Shown: positions 45,745 through 55,766 of the stretch, piece after piece
Position numbering within the stretch: position 1 is the first letter of the stretch
Layout of the letters: each line of letters opens with the position of its first letter
Origin: Terebella lapidaria
Lineage: Eukaryota > Annelida > Polychaeta > Terebellida > Terebellidae
DNA: 64,000 nucleotides
Assembly (NCBI GenBank): GCA_949152475.1
Contig: OX424561.1
Location: 5,518,001 to 5,582,000 of the forward strand
Reading direction: 5' to 3'
Notes under the pieces: model-generated
What the model saw: the letters and a program-made list of their open reading frames with translations, nothing else
Told to the model about the DNA's origin: nothing
Databases searched by the model: none
Program-made: the position numbers and the translations under genes

Positions 45745-46480
45745 TGTGACGAATATCGTTCACGGCCGATATCAAGCCGGTTTAACTGGGTCGTCGTGTG
45801 ATACAATAAGCCGGCAGTTTCAATTTAACTGTTTATTGTGGTGATAAAGACTGATGATCAATCACGCACAATCAGGGTCGCACTCTCACCTACGTCGGGT
45901 GATATCCCAGTCTATGTTTCTATATACTCCTAGTATAGTCCTTTATACAACTTGCACATATATCCGATAGATTATATATATTAATATCGACAGTCTCACA
46001 GGAGCTTCTTGTATACACGTCCTGCCACTGGGATTTACACTTCACTTCTGCGCAGTATACTGGGGCCGAGGGACCATGTGGCTGTGTAATTTCCCGCCAA
46101 GTGTAAGCGGTGTTGTGATAGGTTGAATGTGTGGTGCAATGCGCTGATGTCACCGGGAAAGTGGGTTTCCCCGGCTCGTGTCAATACTTGGAATGCCTGT
46201 ATGTGTGCACGTGATGTATGGAGTATGTGTGTCAAGTTCTATGTTTAGAAGTCAGTGCATGTGAAGGTCAAGGTCGAGTAAACGGGGCCGAGTGTACTGA
46301 GCTAGCGGGGCCGCAGGTGCGTGGTTTGACCTGTGTATGTAACCATGACTACATGGAGTTTATGCTTGTGATCGTATAGTGTGTACTTGTCCTGTATGTA
46401 AGTCATGTAGAATGAATGTTTGTTGTGGAAATGTGTAGTGCGCGGGAGGGACGGGAGTAACAGTCGCTAAAATTACTACA
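45745..46480 (-). repeat. Gypsy-2 3' LTR
   Basis: 736 bp, TG...CA ends. It matches the other LTR at a constant offset of 12,659 along its whole length. It contains five GGGYCG copies (plus strand). Confidence 0.95.
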
Positions 46481-46492
46481 TAACACCCCTTC
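46481..46492 (-). promoter_or_regulatory. Gypsy-2 polypurine tract
   Basis: On the minus strand GAAGGGGTGTTA abuts the 3' LTR; a short and imperfect purine tract. Confidence 0.6.
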
Positions 46493-46982
46493 ATTAATCC
46501 TACGCCCTCGGGATTACCCTCCCCGGACCCTACCGTCGCCAAAAACTAAACAATAAAAAGCTAAAAAGTCCTAAAGGTCAAACCCAAAAGCACTCACACA
46601 CACACGCCGCGCGAAATGAGAAAACACTTCATACAATAAAAATTCCTAACTGTCAAAATAAACGTCAGCAGTCAGTCCGTCAGCAGTCTCTACGATGATA
46701 CATATACAAATACATGCACAACAATGAATGGAATGTATGATATGGAATGAGAAACAAAACTCCTCGACGTTTCAAAGCGAAACGGAACTATAACTTTAAG
46801 AGTCTAATGAACTGAAATAAAATGTAGATTAAATTTAACTAAAATTACATGTATAAAAACAAAAAGCCATGACTAGGATATTAAATGTATATGTACACTA
46901 TTTACAATATATATATGCCGTGACCAGAATTGTTTGGTCACTCGGGGCCGCATCAAAGGGGCCGAACAGTTCGGGGTCGTAT
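46493..46982 (-). other. Gypsy-2 non-coding stretch between ORF3 and 3' LTR
   Basis: AT-rich, no ORF; GGGYCG copies cluster at 46940-46980, next to the ORF3 stop. Confidence 0.6.
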
Positions 46983-49781
46983 TTACTTGTCCTCCCGTTC
47001 ACGCCTGCTGGCGGGAGGAGGCGGGGCCGCTGGCGATGCCTGCCGCATCAGCTGTAGCTGTTCGTCCGGGGGTAGTCTGGGCAGGATGGACACGATCGTG
47101 GCCAACAACTCCCCCGGGATGGTCGGTGTGGTCGGGGTCGACGGAGCTTGTGCCTCCGATGGCGTCGGGGTCGAAGTCGCTCGAAGCCGAGTGATTTCCT
47201 GTCGTTGGTGGGCGACTTGGTCCTCCAACTGAGTCACACGGACTCGAAGCCGTAGATTTTCTTCGGACAGGGCGTCCGGGAACGTGGGCTGGTGGCGCTC
47301 GTGCAGAGCACCCATCCCAAAGCCGACAGACAGGCCGTTATATTCTGCCTGCCTGATGTGGTGATCCAGGGCCGACAGGTACTCCCGACGAATTAGTCGC
47401 AAGTACTGGTGCGCTAGATCATCAGCGCGGGCGAGTGACAGGGTCGGAAGGTGCTCCTCCGGTTCTGACGGCAGGAGCAAGGGGTCGGCATTATGGGCGG
47501 CCTGTTCGAGACGAGCCGTCCAAAAGTCCTCGTGAAATCCGAGGTAGTTCGGGAGCCGCTGGGCGTCCTCATCCCGTAGGAAGTCTGTGAGGTCGGGATT
47601 CTGGCCGGGTAGTGCCTGCAGGCCGGGAAGCGAGCGGGTCGCCAAACGTCTGCCGTGTTGCCGCAGGAACTGGAAATCGGCCGCGAACTCGCCGGATCCA
47701 TGAAGCGGCAGACGCTCGTCGAGGTCTCTGTGGAGTGACTCGAGCTGCTCTGGGTCGTCCACTTGGAGTCGGGGCCGGTCTCTATCGGTGCCGCGTGTCG
47801 GAACGGAGCGCAGAGGCTCCACTTCCTCCGTGAGGTACGGTGGGAGCGGGACGGGTTCCACCATCCGTCGTGAAGGCTCCGGTGAAGATTCCGGGGTCGA
47901 AAACGGTGTCGGGGTCGCACGTACAGGAGATCCGGGTGCAATCTCCCTGAGTGGAGGTGGCCGATCCTCAACTGGGCTCTTCGGCTCGGGAGTCTCCTTG
48001 CCGGTTGATGACGATACCGGTGTGGTATTCAGGGGTCGACTTGGGAGTGGCGGATACTCCTCAGGTGGAGGGACCAATCCCTCACGGACTCGGTAGTCCG
48101 TGACGTTAGAGGCCGTGGGTCGTTCCACAACCATCCGCCGGGGTATGATATCCGACGGCCGAGCTCTAGACGGGGTCGAAGATGTCACTGTGGTGACCGG
48201 TCGAGTTGTCGCTGGCGACACCACTGTCGCGAACGAAGCCGTCGTGACGACTGCCGAGGCCGAAACACCGGTGGTCGTTGTCGGGACCTCCTCCGCCGTG
48301 CTCACCGACGTTGTCTGATAATTTATGGGCCGAACGAAGAAGATCGTACTGGGTCGTCGAATTCGAACCCGCGTGTTCATGGTCTCGATGTCACTGACCA
48401 TGCGGGTAAGCCGAATCTCGTCTGCCGGGGTCGAAGCACGATTGTACTCCAGTCGACGGAGTACCTGTTGCACTTCCGGGGCCGAGTTGGGCGGATACTG
48501 CTCAAAGAGCTCTGGCGCCATGTGCCAGATGCCGAACGTCAGGACGGTGTTAACATCCCTCCTGAAGATCGGGATATTGGCCGGAACTCTTGGGGGTCGA
48601 TAATTCGGGTTCGGCTGCATGTCGACTCTGCAGCGTAGCGCGAACCTGACGAGCATGGGGCCGGATGCCGATAGTCGTCCTTCCTGGTAGAAGGGGAACG
48701 ACGTCACGTGCTGCGGGGTCGCTTGAGACAGATGCCGGAACATCTCCTCCTGGGCCAATGTCCGGAAGCCGTCGCGGGCCGGACACACGAAGTAGCGCAG
48801 GAACGGAAAATGATACGCTAGCACGTGCGCATCAAGACTCTGGGCCGTCCGAAAAGGTCCGCGTCGTGGCACGGAGGACCACTGTCGTTCTCCTGCTCCC
48901 TCCTCTTCGCCGATGCAGAAGGGGCACTCGAATCGACCGTCTCCACGCTGTAGCGGGGCCAATGTGAGGAGGTTTCCCTCCGACAGGGTCGACTGCTCAT
49001 CGAAGTTATGGATGTGGCCGTATCCAGCGCTCCGATTTCGCTTACTGAGTGGAACCTTGTTCCAGTCTATGGGCCGAGTTCCGTAGGGTGTCACGGGAGA
49101 TGGCACCAATTCCATCAATTCCGCCACTTGCCGACGGAAAGTCGAGGTCGGGGCCGTAATAGCAGATCCGCCGCTGGAGCGTGACGAACTGCTGGAGGTC
49201 GATCGGGCTCCCGCTCCATGCTTCTTCTTGAAAGAAGTATAAGTTCTCTTGTTTGGAGAACGGGAGGCCGCAGGTCGTGCTACCGCTGAACCGGAAGCGG
49301 GTGAAGTCGGGGCCGGAGCGATCGGGGCGATCACTTGATTTGCTGGGTCGGGTTGGCGGCTCGCGGTGGCGACTCGTTGAGCTTCTTGGGCCGCTTGTCG
49401 TGCTTCAATTGCACGCTGGACAATACTTCCGCCCTCCTCGAGTCGGCGGAAGCGTTCGGGGTCGATATTGAAGATATCGTCCGGAGTCGGGCTCGGTGTA
49501 TGGCGCTCTCCTCGTTGCGCCAGCTTGTTCCGGGCCGTTTTGGGTCGCGCTCCCTTTTCCGATCCACTTGCCGTGTCACTGAGCGTGACTGGATCGCGCT
49601 GTTCAGGCTGCGAGTCGGGGCCGGACGAAACTTCGTTGTCGGGGACGATTATGGGATGATCTGATTCATCCCCTGTGTCGATTACTTGGACAGTGATGTT
49701 ATCGCCGTCCAACTTAACTGTGCGGGGCCGATTGTCACCTGGGTCGCTATTTTCCCGGTCGTCTCCGGGTTTGTCAGCCAT
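46983..49781 (-). CDS. Gypsy-2 ORF3: accessory protein with zinc-finger-like and coiled-coil segments
   Basis: 932 aa, no stop, own ATG. An acidic, disordered N-terminus is followed by Ala/Arg-rich and Ser-rich tracts. At about residues 283-352 there is a paired finger-like motif: ECPFC, then LDAHVLAYH about 30 residues later, directly followed by FPFLRYFVC and ending MFRHL. A long Thr/Pro/Ser-rich linker follows, then a helical region and a coiled coil at about 830-870 (LRLRVRVTQLEDQVAHQRQE). There is no signal peptide or membrane helix, so it is not an envelope protein. No known family is recognised. The finger layout recalls the N-terminus of the Gypsy-1 TatD ORF (CPIC ... HVEEAH LPW ... 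C..C ... LKKHH). Possible roles are DNA binding, nuclear targeting or countering silencing; none is shown. Confidence 0.75.
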   Translation of the reverse strand: MADKPGDDRENSDPGDNRPRTVKLDGDNITVQVIDTGDESDHPIIVPDNEVSSGPDSQPEQRDPVTLSDTASGSEKGARPKTARNKLAQRGERHTPSPTPDDIFNIDPERFRRLEEGGSIVQRAIEARQAAQEAQRVATASRQPDPANQVIAPIAPAPTSPASGSAVARPAASRSPNKRTYTSFKKKHGAGARSTSSSSSRSSGGSAITAPTSTFRRQVAELMELVPSPVTPYGTRPIDWNKVPLSKRNRSAGYGHIHNFDEQSTLSEGNLLTLAPLQRGDGRFECPFCIGEEEGAGERQWSSVPRRGPFRTAQSLDAHVLAYHFPFLRYFVCPARDGFRTLAQEEMFRHLSQATPQHVTSFPFYQEGRLSASGPMLVRFALRCRVDMQPNPNYRPPRVPANIPIFRRDVNTVLTFGIWHMAPELFEQYPPNSAPEVQQVLRRLEYNRASTPADEIRLTRMVSDIETMNTRVRIRRPSTIFFVRPINYQTTSVSTAEEVPTTTTGVSASAVVTTASFATVVSPATTRPVTTVTSSTPSRARPSDIIPRRMVVERPTASNVTDYRVREGLVPPPEEYPPLPSRPLNTTPVSSSTGKETPEPKSPVEDRPPPLREIAPGSPVRATPTPFSTPESSPEPSRRMVEPVPLPPYLTEEVEPLRSVPTRGTDRDRPRLQVDDPEQLESLHRDLDERLPLHGSGEFAADFQFLRQHGRRLATRSLPGLQALPGQNPDLTDFLRDEDAQRLPNYLGFHEDFWTARLEQAAHNADPLLLPSEPEEHLPTLSLARADDLAHQYLRLIRREYLSALDHHIRQAEYNGLSVGFGMGALHERHQPTFPDALSEENLRLRVRVTQLEDQVAHQRQEITRLRATSTPTPSEAQAPSTPTTPTIPGELLATIVSILPRLPPDEQLQLMRQASPAAPPPPASRREREDK

Positions 49782-51230
49782 GCTGACGGGCCGAAATCAA
49801 GCCGAAGTACTTCCCAAGTACTGACTAGGCTGGCTGTAACAAAGTCTGGATTTCTTCAAAACCAGCCTAGTTCAAATGCCGATGATACAAGCCGAATTAA
49901 CTCCAAAGTCTTGTGACCAGGATTTCAATGATATCACAGTCTATAGGCCGATAAATATTGTTCGATTAGCACAGTTTCTATAACAATAGTCTGTATCTCA
50001 ATAGCCGAAACTTCTGACAATAGTCCTTCTCCTCCAAAGTCTCAGGCACAAGTGACCTGATTGCCGCTAATCTTCAATGCCGTACACAAAGATGCTGACA
50101 GCATCTCGATTCTTAGAACTGGGCCGGGGGGCGCTCTCTATATGTATAGAAAACGTCTTTACGCTATGTATCATTGTTCCAAGCGTACACACAGCAAGGC
50201 GGGGCCGTCGTCAAGGAAACGCGGGGCGATCCTTCTCTGACCTCTTGGGTCAGTCCATTACGACAGTAGGGGTGTCCTCACACTGTCCAGATTTCCGTAT
50301 GTCCATCTGCCGTCCCCTGGATAACTCGTGCCGAATCATTGTCTTTTTATACTAGTCGACTGTTCGGATTACTGGGCTCTTTTTTGCCCGACGACTCACT
50401 ATTGTAATTATTAGGGGAGACTTCATGTAGGTGCTGTAAACAGCTAAAATGTTTATTAGCGCTCGTGCGTGCCTTGTGAACTCATCAGTCCATCATTCCT
50501 TCTCCCACAAGTTAGCGCACAATAAACTACGGGGTCGAGTTGCTGTTTCACAGACGACACACAGTTATTAAAGGCTGAGATATGAATATCAATCGCTCAC
50601 AGGGGCGGACATCGTTCCATTCATTTTCAGCCAGTTCACAGGACGACGGGGCCGCAAATATTGTAGGGGTCGAAATTGCAATGATCTGGGTCGGTCACAC
50701 CGCGGCGCTTTGAATATTTTGGGTGATGAATTTGATGACAGGCCGCATCTTGGCATGATAGCTATGTAGTGACTGGTTCACGTACCACTGGGCCGTTCCT
50801 CCGAATATTACATGGAGTGGGTAGAGGCTCTGTCGACGCATACTCCAGAACGAATCACACTATCACCTCTTCGACAACTAAGTGGCCTTACTCACGGTGT
50901 GACTGGTTATTATCCTCTTCGGCTGGCACATGGATTGAAGCTTTACATGATAATCTTAGTCATTGCGTAACATACGCCTTGATCAATGGTACATGTTATA
51001 CGGGGTCGAAACACATATCATCATGCAACCAATTTTTCACCAGCATCATAATTATAATATCATATCTAGTGTGTATATATCGAATTTGCCTCACTGACAT
51101 CTTGTACATGTTAAATGCATATATTGTTATTGTAATATAATATATTATTATTGGGAAAGACATGATATCATAGTCCATTAGACATGCATAATTCATCATC
51201 AATGACATCAATCAGATAACAAGGCCGGGG
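49782..51230 (-). other. Gypsy-2 non-coding stretch between pol and ORF3
   Basis: 1.45 kb without a long ORF, yet carrying about ten GGGYCG copies. It probably holds the start or splice signals for the ORF3 messenger. The AT-rich end near 51040-51230 follows the pol stop. Confidence 0.55.
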
Positions 51231-54200
51231 TTATCTGTAGCGGGCCGGTCTGCGTGCGTGGCGTCTGGGTCGATTTGGTCGTGCAGGCGGGGGCGTAGCC
51301 TCGCTTGTCTCGGGGTCGGAAGATACCACAGGTTTTTGCCTGCGTGTCTTGCGTGCCGGTTTTGGAGTGTCGGAACTTGATCTGTGTGATCTTTTCCGTT
51401 GCCGATGTCGACTTGAGCCGGATGAGGTCGGAGATCGCGATTGACGATCCTGGGTCGTTTGCGAATCAGACTCTGCTGTTTGGTCTGAATCAGTATGCCG
51501 ATCTTGGACTGTTACCTCCCAAGGGTAATAGAACTCCTTGAGAAGTCCCATGGGGTCGGGTGACTGTTCTGGGTCGGACTTGCTTGACGACGACGTGGGT
51601 CGTACAGGGTCGGAGTAGATGTGGGCCGCTTGGTTGTCACCTTCGTATGGCTTGAGCACATCCAGATGAACAACACGAGTGTTCCGAGGGTTGGAAACCA
51701 GGGCGATTCGGTAATCAACCTCGGTTACACGGTCGATGATCCTCCAGGGACCAGTCCAGGGCCGAGCGAACTTATTATTCTGCGTGAGTGGCAGATAATA
51801 ATACCGGACCAGTTCGCCTGGTTGAAACTGGGGTCGTGGTTTCGCGTGGGCGTCATAACCCATCTTTTGCCGAATTGCCGCTTTCTCGAGATGGTCTTGT
51901 GCGAAACCGTGGGCCGTTCTGATGGCTTGCCGCAAATACTCCACATACTCCGGACCACACGGAGGTAGAGGCTCAGGGTCGTAGGTCGGAAACATGAGGT
52001 CGACTGGCAAGTTACACTCGTGTCCATACACCATCAGATGCGGGGTGCATCCCGTGGACGAGTGTACTGAGGTTCGATAGGCCATTAACACATATGGCAA
52101 GTGCAAGTCCCAATCGTTTGCACGATCGCTGACGAACGCACTCAGCATGTTGAGCAATGTCCTGTTGAATCGCTCAACCTGGCCGTCGCTCTGGGGTCGG
52201 TATGGGGTCGTACGAATCTTCTTAGCGCCCAGTAGACGCACAACATGCCGGAACAGGGACGACTCAAACTCAGTACCTTGATCGCTATGGACCGCTTTGG
52301 GGACACCGTGGTAGACTATCCACCGATTCACCAGGGTGTCGGCAACATTTTTGGCCGTATGTCGCCGTAGCGGAAAAGCGTCAGTGTACTTCGTGAAGTA
52401 GTCCGACACGACTAGCACATACCGATAGCCTCTTCCCGTGACCTTGTGGGTGTCGAGGATGTCCATCGCTATTCTGTCGAACGGCGCTCCTGTCGGTAGC
52501 TGTGTCAGGGGCGATCTTTTTGGGGCCGGTTTACCCTTGCGGGTCACACATTGCGGGCAGCGGGCACACCAGCGGGCGACGTCCAGCGCCAAGCCGGGCC
52601 AGTAGAATCGGCGCCTGACTCTCTCGATGGTACGCTGTATGCCGAGATGTCCGACAATCTTGAGGTCGTGTAGTTGGTGCAGAACTTGTGTCCTGAGTGC
52701 TACGGGGAGCACGGTTTGCACCACGGGCCGTCCAGCAGGGTCGGGTTTTATATGTCGAACTAGCACACCGTCTTGTAGCGCCAGGAGGTTCCAGCGGGAA
52801 ACAAGTGTCTTTACCTCCTCTCCTTGGCGGGCGACTTCTCGTGAGTCGGGCTTGGTGCCGGCTAGTATCCATTGCCGCACTTTTCCGACGCTGGGGTCGG
52901 CTTGCTGTGCCGCGACAATGTCCTGGGTCGAATAGTCCGAAAGCCACTTTTGTCCATCAAGTGTGGCGTCCAAAGCACGGACTCGAACAACTTGGCGTGC
53001 CGAAACTAGCTGGGGCAAGACCGGTGATGTTATCGAATCACTGTCCAGGAGGTCTGCCCTTGTCTGGGTCGGAACAACAGTTATCCGACGAACTGGAAGT
53101 TCTCCGGAACTTGTTTCTGGGTCGGTCGGAGGTGTGACGAGTCGTCCGGGACAGTCTTGGTGTTTGCAACTGTGGCACCGTGACAAGCCGTCGGCGTTAC
53201 CGTGTAATTTTCCGGGTCGATGCTCTATCCGAAAGTCATACTGCTGTAGCTTGGCGAGCCACCTAGCGAGCATGCCGTCGGCGTCGCTGTAGTTTTTCAG
53301 CCACCTTAGCGAGCTATGGTCGGTTCGGAGGAGGAATTTCCTACCCCAGAGGTAGTGCCGATAGTGTTGCACCATCTCAACTACTGCCAGTAGTTCCCGA
53401 TAGGTGGTGCAATAGTTCCGCTGGGTCCGGGACAGGGTCTTGCTGGCGAACCCGATGGGGATCTCCTTCCCGTCAACCCTTTGTGAGAGGGCTCCTCCCA
53501 CAGCAAAGCCGCTTGCATCCGTATCGAGGATGAAGTAGTCCTCCGGATTCTGGGTCGGATGAGCGAGCTTGGGCGCCTTGATGAGGGCGTCGCGGAGTCG
53601 CTGGAAAGCTCGTCGCTGGGCCGGTCCCCAAGTGAAGTGGCATTCACCTCGGGTAAGCGCTACGAGAGGTTCAGCGATCTCAGCGTAGTCCTTGATGAAT
53701 CGCCTGTGGTAGTTGGCGAAACCAAGGAAAGCCCTGACGTCGGTGATCTCGCACGGGGTCGGCCATTCTCTGATGGCTTTGACTTTGTTGGGGTCGACTC
53801 GGATTCCTTGGCCGCTCACTATGAACCCTAAGTACAAGATTTCCCGTTGAAATAACTCACACTTCTTGGGCTGAAGTTTCAGGCCTGCCGATCTGATTCG
53901 ATCCAGGACCGCTTCCAGGTTTGCGAGTGCCTGGTCGAATGTTCTGCCGTAAGCTATCACGTCGTCGAGATAGCACATACACCGGGTCCACAAGTAACCA
54001 CGGAGTATGGTCTCCATAAGCCGTTCGAAGGTTGCCGGGGCGTTGCTAAGGCCGAATGGCATGACCTTAAACTGATAGAGTCCCTTCCTTGTGGCGAAGG
54101 CAGTCTTCGGTCTGTCGCTGGGGTCGACTTCAACCTGCCAGTAGCCAGAGGCCAGGTCTAGGGCCGAGAAGTAGTTGGCGCCTGCCAGGGCGTCATGAGT

Positions 54201-55766
54201 ATCCTGAATGTTGGGCAAGGGATACGAATCCTTGCGGGTGACGTCATTCAGGAGCCGATAGTCGACACAGAAGCGTACCTGTCCGTTCTTCTTCCGCACG
54301 AGCACTACCTGTGCGCTCCAGGGCGAATCGGACGGCTCAATACACCCCAAGCGGAGCATCTTGTCGATCTCCTCGTCGATGATGCTTTGCTGTGCCTGAG
54401 GGACGCGTCGCTGTCGTTGTCGAATTGGGGCCGAGTTGCCGGTGTCGATTCTATGCTGGACGACTTGGGTCCGTCCCAGTTGGCCGTCTGGGTGCATAAA
54501 TGTGTCCTGGTATTGGTGAACCAGGTTGGCGCAACGCCGATGCTGTTCCGGCGCTAGTCCGGCGCGATCCACCATTTCTTGTAGATGTGGCGGTAGGTCG
54601 CGGTAGTGACTGGCGTCTACCGTGGCCGGGTCGGGCTCCTCTCCGGGTCGTGGCAGAGCTCCGACGACACTTTCGACAGGGCTTGCTATGGCGACAGGGT
54701 CGGAACGGGTGAGCGTAATGCCGGTATCTGCTGGATTGACTACCGACACCTTTACGCACTGCCGATTCAGGGTCGTAAGTGTTCTCCCCATGATGAGGTC
54801 GGTTTCCTCGGGAAAGGTCGTAAGTGGCTGGACTATCCTCGGGTGTTGTCGAACTCGAACTCGGGAAGTCGGGACCAGCTCCACTATTGCTTCGCTGCGT
54901 GCGGGGACGGTGACAGCTCGTCGCACGGCCATTCTGACAACATTGGCCTCAATGTCTTTATGGGCGAACAGGATTTCTTTGTGTACCTGTATCGTCCCTT
55001 CACCGTAATTCACTACAGCGTGAGCTTGCCGAAAAAAGTTCATGCCGAGAATCATGTCGTCATGTATGTCAGCCACACAAAAGGTTACGACCATATGGTT
55101 AGTTCCGACCTGTATTGAGAGGTCGATCAGTCCATCGATCGGGCTTGACTGTCCGGTGACGTCACGAATAATAGCCGAAGTAGACCGCAAATGTCGCTGG
55201 TCAGCGGGGACGTGACGTAGCTGATCGCGTCGGAGCAGAGAGATCTGCGCTCCGGAGTCGAGTACAGCCTTTATCGTCTTGTTTCCGACGTGTACCGGCA
55301 ACTTCCAGCATTTGTGATTGGTGGCGCTGGAGTTGTTGATGACAGCCGGAATTTCGGGGTCGTCTAGCGGTGGCCGGAAGAGTGTGTGCAGAGGCGGCAG
55401 TTTGGATTCCGGTCCACTCGGAAAAGCGTAGAATCCTCCATCGTCGGAGATCCACTCGATCTCGGACATGCTGTCCGTTCCGGTGCCGTTGGCGGTCGGG
55501 GGTGACACCCCTTCAGGACGACGGTCTCCACGTGGTGGTCGCTGTGGCCGCGGTGCGGACACCCCTTCATGAAAAGAGGCCGATTTCGGGGTCGGAGCTT
55601 GACATTTTGTACACACCCCTTCAAGGAGCTGAGGTGTGGGCTGGGCCGGCTGCGGGGTCGTTATTGGTGTCGTTACCGGTACAGTAGTCGTGACAACCGC
55701 AGATGTGGAGCGGGGAACGTTGTCCTGTTGTCTGGAAGGTCCTTGCTCCTCAGCACCTTCCCCCAC
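51231..55766 (-). CDS. pol: Gypsy-2 pol: protease, RT, RNase H, integrase (complete)
   Basis: 1511 residues from the first GTG in frame; it overlaps gag by 94 bp in the -1 frame, so a ribosomal frameshift is expected, though I see no canonical slippery heptamer (a G-run at 55757-55763 is the best candidate). Domains: protease DSGAQISLL at about 169; RT with FCVDYRLLND, FSALDLASGYWQVEV and YLDD at about 600; RNase H with FILDTDASGFAVGG at about 745; integrase HHCC (HQLHDLKIVGHLG ... CARCPQC) at about 1030-1070; core with IAMDILDTH (D, ~1100), VHSDQGTEFE (D, ~1160) and DGQVERFNRT (E, ~1197); a GPW-type C-terminal domain (GPWRIIDRVTEVDYRIAL); and a basic tail. All catalytic residues are present. 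Confidence 0.95.
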   Translation of the reverse strand: MGEGAEEQGPSRQQDNVPRSTSAVVTTTVPVTTPITTPQPAQPTPQLLEGVCTKCQAPTPKSASFHEGVSAPRPQRPPRGDRRPEGVSPPTANGTGTDSMSEIEWISDDGGFYAFPSGPESKLPPLHTLFRPPLDDPEIPAVINNSSATNHKCWKLPVHVGNKTIKAVLDSGAQISLLRRDQLRHVPADQRHLRSTSAIIRDVTGQSSPIDGLIDLSIQVGTNHMVVTFCVADIHDDMILGMNFFRQAHAVVNYGEGTIQVHKEILFAHKDIEANVVRMAVRRAVTVPARSEAIVELVPTSRVRVRQHPRIVQPLTTFPEETDLIMGRTLTTLNRQCVKVSVVNPADTGITLTRSDPVAIASPVESVVGALPRPGEEPDPATVDASHYRDLPPHLQEMVDRAGLAPEQHRRCANLVHQYQDTFMHPDGQLGRTQVVQHRIDTGNSAPIRQRQRRVPQAQQSIIDEEIDKMLRLGCIEPSDSPWSAQVVLVRKKNGQVRFCVDYRLLNDVTRKDSYPLPNIQDTHDALAGANYFSALDLASGYWQVEVDPSDRPKTAFATRKGLYQFKVMPFGLSNAPATFERLMETILRGYLWTRCMCYLDDVIAYGRTFDQALANLEAVLDRIRSAGLKLQPKKCELFQREILYLGFIVSGQGIRVDPNKVKAIREWPTPCEITDVRAFLGFANYHRRFIKDYAEIAEPLVALTRGECHFTWGPAQRRAFQRLRDALIKAPKLAHPTQNPEDYFILDTDASGFAVGGALSQRVDGKEIPIGFASKTLSRTQRNYCTTYRELLAVVEMVQHYRHYLWGRKFLLRTDHSSLRWLKNYSDADGMLARWLAKLQQYDFRIEHRPGKLHGNADGLSRCHSCKHQDCPGRLVTPPTDPETSSGELPVRRITVVPTQTRADLLDSDSITSPVLPQLVSARQVVRVRALDATLDGQKWLSDYSTQDIVAAQQADPSVGKVRQWILAGTKPDSREVARQGEEVKTLVSRWNLLALQDGVLVRHIKPDPAGRPVVQTVLPVALRTQVLHQLHDLKIVGHLGIQRTIERVRRRFYWPGLALDVARWCARCPQCVTRKGKPAPKRSPLTQLPTGAPFDRIAMDILDTHKVTGRGYRYVLVVSDYFTKYTDAFPLRRHTAKNVADTLVNRWIVYHGVPKAVHSDQGTEFESSLFRHVVRLLGAKKIRTTPYRPQSDGQVERFNRTLLNMLSAFVSDRANDWDLHLPYVLMAYRTSVHSSTGCTPHLMVYGHECNLPVDLMFPTYDPEPLPPCGPEYVEYLRQAIRTAHGFAQDHLEKAAIRQKMGYDAHAKPRPQFQPGELVRYYYLPLTQNNKFARPWTGPWRIIDRVTEVDYRIALVSNPRNTRVVHLDVLKPYEGDNQAAHIYSDPVRPTSSSSKSDPEQSPDPMGLLKEFYYPWEVTVQDRHTDSDQTAESDSQTTQDRQSRSPTSSGSSRHRQRKRSHRSSSDTPKPARKTRRQKPVVSSDPETSEATPPPARPNRPRRHARRPARYR

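Noticed and set aside
47414..49664. Several long frames on the plus strand and other minus frames over Gypsy-2 ORF3
   Set aside because: GC-rich shadows of the 932-aa ORF; no independent start or domain.
46983..49781. Envelope gene in Gypsy-2
   Set aside because: Position fits, but there is no signal peptide, membrane helix or cleavage site; the protein is zinc-finger-like with a coiled coil.
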